NCBI GenBank assembly: GCA_022749755.1
Contig: CM040449.1
Span: forward strand, 5,971,157 to 6,035,156
From: Azadirachta indica
Taxonomy: Eukaryota; Streptophyta; Magnoliopsida; Sapindales; Meliaceae
Length of the DNA: 64,000 bases
Direction: 5' to 3'
Shown: one piece after another, positions 11,788 through 22,688 of the stretch
Layout of the letters: every line of letters begins with the position of its first letter
Position numbering within the stretch: position 1 is the first letter of the stretch
The notes under the pieces: generated by a model
Told to the model about the DNA's origin: nothing
The model's input: the letters and a program-made list of their open reading frames with translations, nothing else
Database searches by the model: none
Program-made: the position numbers and the translations under genes

Positions 11788-13720
11788 GATGCGTGGCTGG
11801 GATCCAGTGAGGTCGATATCAGCTTAGCTTTGTACAAATTCTAGGGGCTGATTTGTTGCATTAAGGGGCCGAAGCCGCGTTATGATATCATTAAATGGGG
11901 ACGGGCAATGTAAGGAAATAGCAGAAGATTGACAGAGCAGAGCAGAACAAAACAGAGTGAGGAAATGATGCAATCACAGTCGCAGATCTTCAGTTTACAG
12001 AAACAGATGAACGTAATAAGTAGTTTTCCATGTCGGTTGTCTGATGAAATCTGAATGGAGGATATGTATGTCTTTTTAATTCTTTTTTGGTATTCAATTC
12101 ATGGAATTAATGTTATTAGTTGTTTGATATCACATTATTCGAGTGTGACTGTGAGTGTGAGTGTGACTGTAAGTGATAGAATTTTGACAAGAGATGTCCA
12201 CCTACCCCACTCTCTGTTGAAGTAAATCTCCACTCAAAATAGTGTTACAATACAATTTAAAATTAAAAGATATTTAAAATCATTATGTTTTTATTTCTTT
12301 TAAATTGTTTTCCAAATATTTATTTTATTTGACAATTATGGATGACAACATAATGTGTTCTGTAATTAATGAAATTAAGTTTTCAATGATTGATGAGAAT
12401 ATCTTTTAATTAAGATGAATGTGTGATTTTATCTTACTCCGCATGTCGGTAATAGTTAATCCCATTAAATATTTGATTGTGGATTTGATTTTGATGGGAT
12501 TTTATTTATTTTATTAATATACTTATGTAATCTAGGTCAGGATTATGAATTAAAAGAAAATTTTACAATCGCAAATCAATTCAATGTATTAACAGCTTAT
12601 TAGACGAATCTTGACCAATCTATATAAAATATATATATATATATATTTGGTTAGTAATCAACGAAAAATATAATAACATTAAAAATCAAAGTAAATTATT
12701 TGGTAAGTATAGTACAAAATGATCAAATTGTTAGCAATCCTGAATTTTCTATTATTTTTTAAGGTCGTTAAAATCTGAAAATAATACATTCAATAAGGAG
12801 AAAGATATAAAACAATGAAGACGAGAATAATTTGGAAGGGAGATCCTTCATAGCACGTTATTTGCTGCGAGTCACCATCACATATTTGTTTCTTCAAAAT
12901 TCAAGTGGATGTGGCGAACAAGAAGTGAAGAAGAGACATAAACCAGCACGGAAGTAATCTCATTCAACATGGAGATCCATATGGGCCTTATTCAATAAAG
13001 CCCAAGTGACAGTGATATTCCGTTCAAAAAAACTACATGAGGCCCGAGAGTAATTCTCAAGCAGCATTTTCAAATTTCGTTGCGTAGAGAGCCCAATACG
13101 AAAAATGAAACAGAAAATTTGGAGACTGTTCTTATCAGATCAGGTCGCATCTCCTCAAGTTTTGATCGTTCACAAAATGTAATTATATGCATTCTATTTA
13201 GTTAGCAAGTGAATTCATTTCATTCTCTTTATTGTTCTTGTACAATGTTTTGCCTCGGTTTTGTTTTGCATACAATTTCTACTATCTCCATAACTCTCTC
13301 ATAATTACAGTAGTCTACAGGAAAGAATTCATTCCTTATCTTCAATTAAATTGCAGCCAAAGGAATAATCACTCAAGCTCTAGGGAAGAAAATCCATTAT
13401 AATTAGACTTGAGGGTATTGTAAAGTAAAATTACTAATATCAATGATCTCATTAAAAATTAATTTTAAAAAATATTTTAATTTTGTGTTTTTAAATTAAG
13501 TAGATAGAAAATAGTTTAAAATTTAAATTTTAAGTAAACTCATAATTAGATGTAAATTTTAAAAGTTGTCAAAGTTAATATTTATCAAATACTTTATTTG
13601 TTATACTTAAAATAATAATAATAATATATGAAAATACTCTCATGAAAACTATTTTAATACTTGGAATGGCCTTATTTTTCATATTGGAGACAACATTTTA
13701 AGAAAATAGATATTTTTCAA

Positions 13721-13778
<58 letters not shown>
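13721..13778. repeat. Compound microsatellite (AT)10(GT)19
   Basis: An uninterrupted AT run of 20 bases passes directly into a GT run of 38 bases. Purely dinucleotide tracts of this length are usually variable in length between individuals. Confidence 0.97.
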
Positions 13779-13781
<3 letters not shown>

Positions 13782-14418
13782 ACTCCTTATAAAATTGACC
13801 TCTTACTCGGGCTATAAAAATGGAGCAAATCTTAAAAGCACTCGACCTAATACTAAAAATAGAGTCATTTGTGATGTGAAGTGAAACTTCATCATCCATT
13901 GTTGTCTTTCCAACCATTCTTCTTTTCTTCTTTACCGAAAGACATTGGTAGAGAATAGAACCCACTCCACTAGCTTCAAGCCTTTCAAATCACAACCAAA
14001 ATTTGATGCCTCGCTGTAAAAATATCGAGATCAGCCCCACAGCACACACACGCATACATCATACAGACATTTTCTTCGTGATCAACAATATACTAAAAGT
14101 CCATCCATCTCATGCACGCTTGTACCACCATATCCTGTTCATATAAATAATGTTCACATCTCATGCTCATGCAAATGTTGCCCCCACTCCTTTTCCTGTT
14201 GAAAGAAAATAACAAATAATTACCTATAAAATATAAATATATCTAATTAATTACATGCTAGCTAGTTCTAGAGTGGAATTAATAGTTAGATTAATTGAGT
14301 ATTAATTATGAATTGTAATGGCTCTGGGTCACCCAAGTGGGTAGGGTAACTAATTATGATTACACGCACTTTCTTTCACCTTTGCCTCATCTCATCATTC
14401 TTTTTGCTATTTAATTAC

Positions 14419-14420
<2 letters not shown>

Positions 14421-14470
<50 letters not shown>
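14421..14470. repeat. Trinucleotide microsatellite (TTA)n
   Basis: About 17 uninterrupted TTA units. It creates an apparent tyrosine-run open frame on the plus strand. Confidence 0.97.
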
Positions 14471-14471
<1 letters not shown>

Positions 14472-15148
14472 CCATTCTCGTCTTCATTCTCTCCATTACC
14501 CGCCTCATTATCTTCTTCACCATACGTTTCTAGACCCTTATCATATTTTAATCCCACCCCCCATATTTATATATCTGTGAACCTCCCATCGATGCCTCTA
14601 TTTTGACAATTTTGCCCTTCCCATATCTTTCTGTGCTTCAAATTAATTTCAATTAAATTAATGGTAATTCATTTTTTTCCACGAGGGTTCATCTTATTGG
14701 ACATGGCTTTGGGATCGGCTCATAATAAATTGGTTGTTTGATTAATTGATTTCAACAATTGCGAGCATACCACCTTATTTTTCAGATTTTAATTCGATAT
14801 TACTTTTTTTAATTCTTTTCAACTTTATATGGTTGGTAATTTTGTTTAAAATATAAAATATCACAAAAGATTATGAAATACTGGATCGTGGGGTCCCCAT
14901 CATCCTATAGTAAAGACATTAACGCGAATCAATTATTAAAGTCACGTTCACCGAGATTAAATGGTAATTCCAGGAATTCTCAAGGGCATTTATTGGAATT
15001 AATCTTATAATAATAATTTACAATCACAACCATAATAAAAATCCCGTTAACAACATATTAAGAGCAGCTTGAAGCTTCTCTACACCTCTCTCTCTCTCTC
15101 TCTCTCTGTGCGTGTGGCAACAACAAAAGCAACCAGGATCTCAGTTCC

Positions 15149-15490
15149 ATGGCTGCAACTACTTCCACCAGTTGTTCTGGTTTATTCGGCTTTCGATCGA
15201 GTTCCGTCGACCCTAAAATCCGAGCCTCATCGAGCCAGGGCTCTCCCGGGTGCGGCAAGCTCGACGGTGTGGCTATGTGGTTCATCAATGGTGTTGCATC
15301 AGCTTTCTTTGCGTCTCTAGAACGGTGTTCTTGTATCCGTATTGCAACTGAAGATGACGGCGAGGATAACGACGTGCCGTTGATTCATAACGATGGGAAT
15401 GTGAGGCACGACGGCGGCAGTACTGCTGGCAGGAGAAGGACAGGGAAAGGAAAGAATAAGGAAGATGCAATATTTGTATATCAGGATTAA
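15149..15490 (+). CDS. Small plant protein of unknown function, 113 residues
   Basis: Intronless open frame of 113 residues that I do not recognise with certainty. The N-terminus is serine/threonine-rich (MAATTSTSCSGLFGFRSSS). A compact central block around residues 30-72 contains GKLDGVAMWFINGVASAFF followed by ASLERCSCIRIATEDDGED. That block has the look of a conserved core and contains a short hydrophobic helix and a CSC motif. The C-terminus is charged and glycine/arginine-rich. Codon use in the block looks protein-like, GC content rises over the open frame relative to its flanks, and a CT-rich 5' leader precedes it. An overlapping plus-frame starting at 15069 and two reverse frames look like shadows. 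I recall similar short eudicot proteins without known function, but cannot name a family. Confidence 0.65.
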   Translation: MAATTSTSCSGLFGFRSSSVDPKIRASSSQGSPGCGKLDGVAMWFINGVASAFFASLERCSCIRIATEDDGEDNDVPLIHNDGNVRHDGGSTAGRRRTGKGKNKEDAIFVYQD

Positions 15491-17581
15491 TTAGTAATTT
15501 TAATTTTGGTAAGTCAATATCATCAATTATGGACGAGATTTCTTGAGTTTGTCAAGTTTGATGGGTGGAAGAATATTGAAAAGAAAAATGGTAACAAAGA
15601 GGAGTTATCTTCGTTTGAATATGTGTTAAATATTATATCAAACTTAATGAAAACAAATAACTAATTTCATTTTTATGTTTTCTTATATGTATTTACAAGT
15701 CTTTACAATATATATGTTTTTTTTAAGTAATTTCACTAACTATTGATGAGTTAGATTTTGGTCTTTCAATTCATCTGCAATGAATAATTATGAGAGATAT
15801 GTTTCCTTCGTTCTTCTTCCTTGGAACTCTACAAAATTTTGCAAAATCTCTTGATTGGGATTATGAGAATGAAAATGGATTTCAACTTATCAGGTACAAT
15901 AAAGCTATTGAAAAATTAAACGTAAAATTCTTTGCAAATTCAAAACAGAGTAATTTGGTATAAAAATATGTAATTATGTCTTATCAGAATTAATATAGTT
16001 TTAATTACTTTGATTTGTACCCCTTTTCCTATTGCTTTTGAACACAGCTGGTAGCCTATACCATGACAGTGCGCATGTCGCCTAGATATAAAATTTAACC
16101 TTAAAAATTAAGAGAAAAAAGTAAAGCGGAAGGACTAAAGTTGCTTTAAAAGAATTCAAAAATTGCTTTTGGTTATGATTTTGAATGTTGTTGTCTTAAT
16201 TTGTTGTTGTCGTACTCGTATCGGTTACCATCATGTCGTTCGGTTGCCAAAGCTTTTTTTTTCCACTTTTGTTTTATCTTTTCTCCTTTTAACCATCAAG
16301 GCAGAGAATCCTAAGCTCCGTCATACTTATCCTGATTTAAATATTTGGAAGACGCAACATGCCTGTCAAAAATTCAGAGAGATTTCTTTGTTGATGTGCT
16401 AAACCTAACCCTAAAACTATCAGATTTTGCTTACGTACGACGTGCATGGGGCAATCCGACGCAAGGAAGAAGAAGAAGAAGCAGCAGCAGCTGCTGCTGC
16501 TACACAACGTAATTAATTAACACATCGACATCGTTGTTGTTGTTCCATGTGCAAGGTTCCGGAGCCCATTAGCAAAACCCATGAGCCAAGAGAATGGCCA
16601 AAAAAATATGTGAGATCGTAGGTAGTAAACCCCCCCTTTTTTTTTTTTTTGGGAGCCCTCTACCGCCAAATTTAAAGGAGATCATCTTCATATATACGGT
16701 TTTGTAATTTTGTAGCAAATTCATATTATCTATCATTGTATGCATGAGTGTCAATTTTGACTCTTCACTTTTTCCTGCTATTTGTTGGAAAAAGTAATAT
16801 CACAATTACTCAACTTTAACCATATCAAATGAACAAGAATTGAGTGCAATGTGCAAGTCGTTTTAGTTTTCTATTGCATCTACGTTTTTCGCCGATTGTT
16901 TTGTCATAATTATCATTATTTGACTTGCCATCTGCTGAATTATATCATCAAATCCATCCACTCTAAACATTTTCTTACTGCACCAAGCCACCGTCAATTA
17001 TTCTTCGCAAGTCCCGTTGGTGGATTTTTCTCGTTTCTATAAGCATGGGCTTAACATGCTGTCCAAAAGATTCTTAGGCCCGTTTTCGGAAAGAAAAATC
17101 TTGGGCCGAGTGAACCCAAACTTAAATTGGAAACTTGGAGGATTGCTATCGTTTTCATTTCATTTCACCGTTGAGCTGGCCACCACGTGCCAAGCCAGCG
17201 CACAAGGGGTCCCACGTCCAGCATTCCCGGTTCGACTGTAATCGAGATAAATGACAGGGATTTAACCCATAAAAAGGTCCGTTCGTTTAGTAGATAGATA
17301 GCTGTCCCCAATCAGAAGGCATACTTATTACATCCTTGTGCGCGAAGACGCAGGCAACCAGTTCTCGGCTTACTCTGTTTTAAATTAAATGAATTATCCT
17401 ACTTCTCTATTATTCTTATACGCACCTGGTGATAGAACAGAAGTTACTGCTGCTACGGGGCATCGGATCGCACAACTCTCGCGCCCGTTTTCACCTTCAA
17501 TGAAAATGTCGTCCCACTAAAACGCTGGACTTCCTAAATTTGTAAAATTCTACAAAGCTTCAAATCAACGGTCAAGAAACG
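15491..17581. other. Intergenic: small unknown gene to CW7-like promoter
   Basis: No supported gene. The stretch contains a 22-base perfect palindrome of CAG/CTG triplets at 16480-16501, directly after an (AAG)n run, and a telomere-like AACCCTAAAAC near 16405-16420. A G-box core CACGTG at 17184-17189 lies about 400 bases upstream of the CW7-like start. The region from about 17150 to 17500 is less AT-rich and is probably promoter or 5' UTR. Open frames at 16163, 16851 and 17017 show no domains. Confidence 0.45.
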
Positions 17582-20500
17582 ATGATTGGTGACAGAAATG
17601 AAACTCCTTCTAGGTACAGATGTATCTTCACTCTTATACTTATTAGGGTTCAATTCTAATTACTGTTTTAATGTTTGAAAATCGAATTCAATTTTGTATT
17701 ATGCAATGTATATTGTGATTTTTGAATTCACGTTCATACAGTTTCATTATTCGCAATAGCTTAATTAGTGATAGTAAGTTTGCTTAAATTTTCGTTTGGT
17801 GTTTGATTACTAAACAAACGCTTCTTTTTGGAAATGAACTGATCAAATATCTGTATGGTAGGAGTGAATTGCTGTCAATGGTGAAAAAGCACTCGAATTT
17901 AATAGGAAAAACAATGGTAGAAGAGCAGGATGCAGCGGATGTAGAAATGGATTCTGGATTTTGGCACGATCTTTTTGATTTGTACTTCATCCGTGGTAAA
18001 GAATCTAGAGGACGGCAGGATGATGATCTCTTGTTTTTTGTCAGGAAAATGGTATGCCATTGATTTGTATGAATTATATATATAGCCTTTAAACCCTGTG
18101 TGATTGATGTAGTCAAATGCTGCTGATGTAGGGTTTGCATGGATATGGTTTCAATGATAATGCAGAAGATATTCCTCCTTACTTTGTACGCAGGTGGGCA
18201 CCTAAGGTAAAAGCATCATGAAATAATGTTACTTCTTTCTATTATGAGCATCCATAATGCTGCAACGTAACAAACAAATCTTTACTTTTGCACACAGTTG
18301 GATTACTTACTTGGCAAAAGTTTGACAGAGGTGGATTGGAGGCGCTCTTTTTACTTGAACATGATCGCACACACTACATTTTCAGTAACAGTGGCAATTT
18401 GCAGGTAACTTTTTCTTTGATTTTTTTGTGTTACTGTTTATATAGTAGATTTCATGTTTATTTGTTCTTTGTGGGTTAAACAAGCACTGATACCTGCTGT
18501 AATTGTAATTATTTACAAAACTGTATTTCAGCTTCTGGAGGCAATAGATCAATTCTGATTTCTAAATTTTGCTTATAATTTCATCAATAAACCAATATTC
18601 TTTTTTTCCTCCCCTCTGGACTACCCTCTTTAAATCATATTTGTTTTCCTGAGCTATTCGGGGGAAAATGGATGCTTTTCTCAGCTATTTTTAGTTGAAA
18701 ATTTTAATTGAGAATTCTTATTTGCTGCTTTTCTCTGTCATAATACAATATGATTTTGAAATATTTGTTTCTGTTGTACTCTTTTTCCAGTCATCAGGTA
18801 CTTAGAAATCATCAAGCTGGGAAAGAAACACCATTGTCTCCTATATACAAGGTAACTCCAGCTTCATTATAAATGGTGTGTACAAAAAAGTTTTTAGGTG
18901 CTAGAATTTCTTCAATCATTCTTTAAATCTTCTAGTACAATGTCAGAACTGTTCATGATAAGTTTTGAAATATAATGTCTTTTTGAGAACAAAGAAAAAG
19001 AAGTCTGCTTAAATATACAGCTGAGAAGGACAAGGAGATTATGGTGTTGTTGCGTAAACATGAACCAATTAAGAATCAAGATAATCAGTCACTGAAAAAC
19101 ATTTGGATGAAGTCCTTTCTACTTGCTTAGCTTCTGACTGAGTCCAATGAGAACAGAGAGGCATACTATCTGGAAAAAATTGCTTTATCTGCAAGATGTA
19201 TTTTTATCCTTTATTATTAAAATTTTTACTGCTCGTTGGTGTAGGTAGAGTTTAAGTATTATTGCTGGGCTCTTTTCTGTAAGTTTAATAATTTCTGGTT
19301 GGCCTATGATATCCCTACAGGTTGTAAAGACTGTTTATGCATCTCCTAGCCGTGTAAATTTTCATTTGGACTCAAAGAAGGCAAGTGTAGTTATTTTCAT
19401 TAAAACACAATTTTTTGTAATCTATCTTCAATTTCTGATAAGTTGCTAAATATAGGAAGTGGAAACAACACCTGCCTATCCGGATATCTGTTTTGCAATA
19501 GATGATTTTGACTCGACTTTTGATGCAGTGGTAAGCAGGATCCTTGAGTCGCAGTTGGATAATGTCTTTGTTTGTGATGATTGAACCATGTTTTGCCTAT
19601 TCCAGTAAAACTAAACTGCAAACAGTTTCCATACTAATTGATTCCTTTTACTGTGTCAAAAATGTTTTGCTGGCATATAGAATCTTAAAGAGTTCGTGTT
19701 TATTTAATAAATGTTAATTTATATATATATATGCTTTTGGTAATTTAGTGGTGTCGATCAAGGTTTAGGACTTTGGCCACGATGTATTATTAGTTACCTT
19801 CAATGATTTGGAGAGAAATGGGCTAATTTGTAGTCATTAAGTTATGCTAGAAACTGCACTGCATTGTCAATCTGGATTCTGAGATGATAAATGCAGGATA
19901 TAGCAAAATAGAACTAGCTATGAATCTATAAACACTTAGTATGTGATATCTACAAATCATCCCTTGCACTTGAATCTGTTTATCGTTTATGACTTATTAT
20001 GCAACTTTATGAATTTTGCTATCTGTTAAGAGTTTTGAGGCCATTCATATGCATAACTATCCCATCATTTTTAGCTCTCGGCTTTATCTTTATTATCTTT
20101 ATGTGTATGCAGTAGATTATGGAGCAGTGGGGATTTTAATATGTTGTTCTTGACATTTGCATTTGCTGAAATTATTACCTCCTGATTTGTGCAGGTCTTG
20201 TCTGACCCAGACCACTGCTATTGTGTGCTTCTTAATGCACATGATGGAGCAGCTTTTCCTAGTGAAAAAGAGTCACCTGATAGCAGTTCTAATAATTCAC
20301 CTCTGAAAATTAATGTGGACTCTGGAAACATGAGAGATACCAAGGTCTGCTGAGTTTATATTCAAGTCTTTTATTTTTTTTCTTTCAGTTTTAAAAGTGC
20401 CTGAGTTCAGATATTGAGTAATTGATACCCTCTGAAGTTGTCTCAAATATCCTGGCCGTTTCAAATATGTATAGCTTAAATTGAAGCTTGAAATGTAGTA

Positions 20501-22688
20501 TTCTATTTTTTTTTTTTAATCTGTATATATTCTTTAAAATGCTATTTGCCTCCCACAGATATGCACAATCAAGTTGACTTGCTGGTATTTGTGATTGCAG
20601 CTTACTCTTTTCTCAGGATTTGTCAGCTATCAAATGGTTCGAGAAGCATATGATGGTAAATCCTCCTGAACTATTATTCTTTTCATGGAGGTATTTAGAA
20701 CTAGATGTCAGGAGTTTCATTAGCTCATGTAATTCTCATCTTTTCTTTCGTTCTTTATAATTATAGCTGGGAAATCTCGATTTGGGAGCCTTCTTTCACT
20801 TGGCCATTCCCCTGGCAAAACTGACAGACTATACATGAAAGGTCCTGGAGGACGTGGGGAAGTTGAAGTAGCCGTTTCCGGTGTGGCAGGTAAATAAAAG
20901 GAATTCAGTTCTTCTAACTTTATTAGTGTTAAGTTTGTTTATTTTTTGGTTTGTTGATGTAGATGAAAAGCCGCAAAAGAATGTAGATCAGTTAACTATT
21001 GTTTGTTAACAAGTTTGAAGCTGATAGACCATTGAATTCCAAACTGTCAGTACATACCAATCCTTTTTCATTGATGATAAAAGTGGATTGTCTGATAATA
21101 GTCAAAAGCTATGGGTTGTTTGTTGCCTGATGCAAAGTCATGTGAGTTTCTGAACAGACATTATAGTTTCAAGTGAGTTGTGAATGAATGTTTTCCTTCC
21201 CTAGAGAGCACTTCTACTTCTGGGTTTCACCCCTTTCCTTTTTTGTTACATTGTGCTGATTCCTGCTGGTCCTAGAAAGGAGCAAAAGGGAGAGAGGCTC
21301 CTGTTGGTTTTGTGAAGCATAGGTCATATTAATTGATTAATCATATAAAGTGATTTTTTTATGTAAATATGGTGCCAAATACTGATTATAATGTGATTAC
21401 GTCAGATCAGAGCCAGCAGGACTTAGGCCCCTTTTCACCAGTTGTATCAAAGAGAGGATTTGGTATTGGCTCAATAGTTCGTAAAGCAGCATCTGTTGCA
21501 TCAGTGGCAGCAAAACATGCCTATGCAGCTGCTTCTGCCACCACAACTTCTGATGATGAGATGTTGCCCCTCAAGTGCTGCTTAATGTCTATATCACTGC
21601 CATGGGAACACATTGCTTATGATCTTCTGTTTAAGGTAACATCATAATTTGAATTTGATATTTAATGATGTAGTTAAACATTGCTATATTTTCTATATTG
21701 TTTCAATTATTTCATTCATCGCATCATGTTAATTGATATGAATGCGGACAAGCATGTTAGCTGCACCAAATTTTTGCATAAATGCCTGTCCAAGTTTTTC
21801 TCCTCCATCCCTTGTTATCAGGATAACGTGCTAAGCTGGGAGAAAATATTATTTTACTGTGTGAAATATAGTTTTATGACAGAAAAGAAAACATTACCTG
21901 CAATATACTATATGGTATTATGCTACGTTACAGACTTACAGTGCAATGCGATGAGTGAAAAATACAATTACTTTATAAAGTAGTTTATGATAGTATCTAA
22001 TACAGCAATTGTAATAAGTAAAACAGAAAGTATTATACCGTGCTGTTCTTATGCTGCAGGACTGGACTGTATTGTAGTCACAGAGTATAAAAAGGAAAGT
22101 ATCAACGCTGCAGTACTGATGATACACTATACTGCAGCATAGTGTAAAAGATAGAAAAGCAAGTATCCTACACACCCAAATTGGCAATACCTACTCTTTG
22201 ATGTTGTGTTTTTGCAGAATTAAAAATAAAAAATAAAAAGATAATACCTTAGACTGTAGTGTAGTGTAATGAATAAAAAAGAAAGTAATCTACGTCGTTG
22301 TGTAAAGTAATGTAGTTTAAGTTATTTCTCTGCACTGCGATGTAGTGTAAAGAATAAAAAAGAAAGTATTTTCTAGTGTAGCTCTCAGATCCTATTACTT
22401 TGTTACAGTGGTGCACTAGTTAGACATGATTTGGTAAGAGCACTGGTTACATATAATTAAGTGGCTGTAGCTGCAGGCTTTACCTCTTCCTTTTTGATAA
22501 TAATGGAAATTGTTGGTTTTGTTACAATTCTGCTTTGGCAGTAGAATTTTGAGCTTTCCTCGTTCCGTTTTTAATGGGATGAGGTAAACTGGTGTTTTCG
22601 ATGAGCTTTTCATGCATGCCTGGATGAGTGATAAATCTTTTTTACTTTTGATTGCCAAACTCAGGGAAGTCCTCCTGTGAACTTGTGA
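17582..22688 (+). CDS. DUF2045 / KIAA0930-type protein (CW7-like)
   Basis: Twelve exons, all in phase, give 393 residues: 17582-17613, 17862-18051, 18132-18206, 18298-18404, 18791-18851, 19321-19380, 19456-19530, 20195-20344, 20601-20655, 20767-20889, 21406-21635 and 22665-22688. The family is widespread in eukaryotes (human KIAA0930) and has no established biochemical role. Distinctive stretches are FWHDLFDLYF, a DDDLLFFVRKM patch, LTEVDWRRSFYLNMI, AHTTFSVTVAIC, ICFAIDDFDSTFDAVV and GPGGRGEVEVAVSGVA. No signal peptide or membrane span is evident. Exon 1 is only 32 bases, and the start is inferred because it splices in phase to the conserved SELLSMVKKHSNLIGKT segment; a start at the ATG of exon 2 (17878) is the alternative. 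Intron 6 has a GC donor. From memory, the Arabidopsis counterpart is CW7 (At1g59520), which lies beside a bZIP and a kinesin gene as here. Confidence 0.85.
22070..22390. repeat. Diverged repeat units in the last intron of the CW7-like gene
   Basis: At least four imperfect units occur at about 22072-22110, 22133-22172, 22256-22300 and 22338-22385. The best-conserved core reads GTGTAAAGAATAAAAAAGAAA, cut here to GTGTAAAGAATAAAAAAG, followed by AAAGTA and a TAC-containing tail. The last two units are nearly identical over about 30 bases. More degraded relatives precede them from about 21930. They lie between exons 11 and 12 and may be the remains of a repeated element. Confidence 0.65.

Larger units (their letters stand above)
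11788..15148. other. Intergenic: PSK promoter side and microsatellite-rich DNA
   Basis: Over 3 kb without a supported gene. The left edge is the upstream region of PSK. The rest is AT-rich and holds an (AT)n run near 12627-12646, an (AT)10(GT)19 compound repeat at 13721-13778 and a (TTA)17 repeat at 14421-14470. The open frame at 14356-14580 is produced by the TTA repeat (a tyrosine run) and is not a gene. A (CT)n tract at about 15086-15107 lies just before the next gene and is probably in its 5' UTR. Confidence 0.5.

Noticed and set aside
14356..14580. Open frame with a long tyrosine run
   Set aside because: Generated by the TTA microsatellite; no promoter or domain support.
21681..21983. 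100-residue open frame in the last intron of the CW7-like gene
   Set aside because: Lies wholly inside an intron with well-supported borders; Cys/Tyr/Phe-rich composition is typical of translated AT-rich non-coding DNA.
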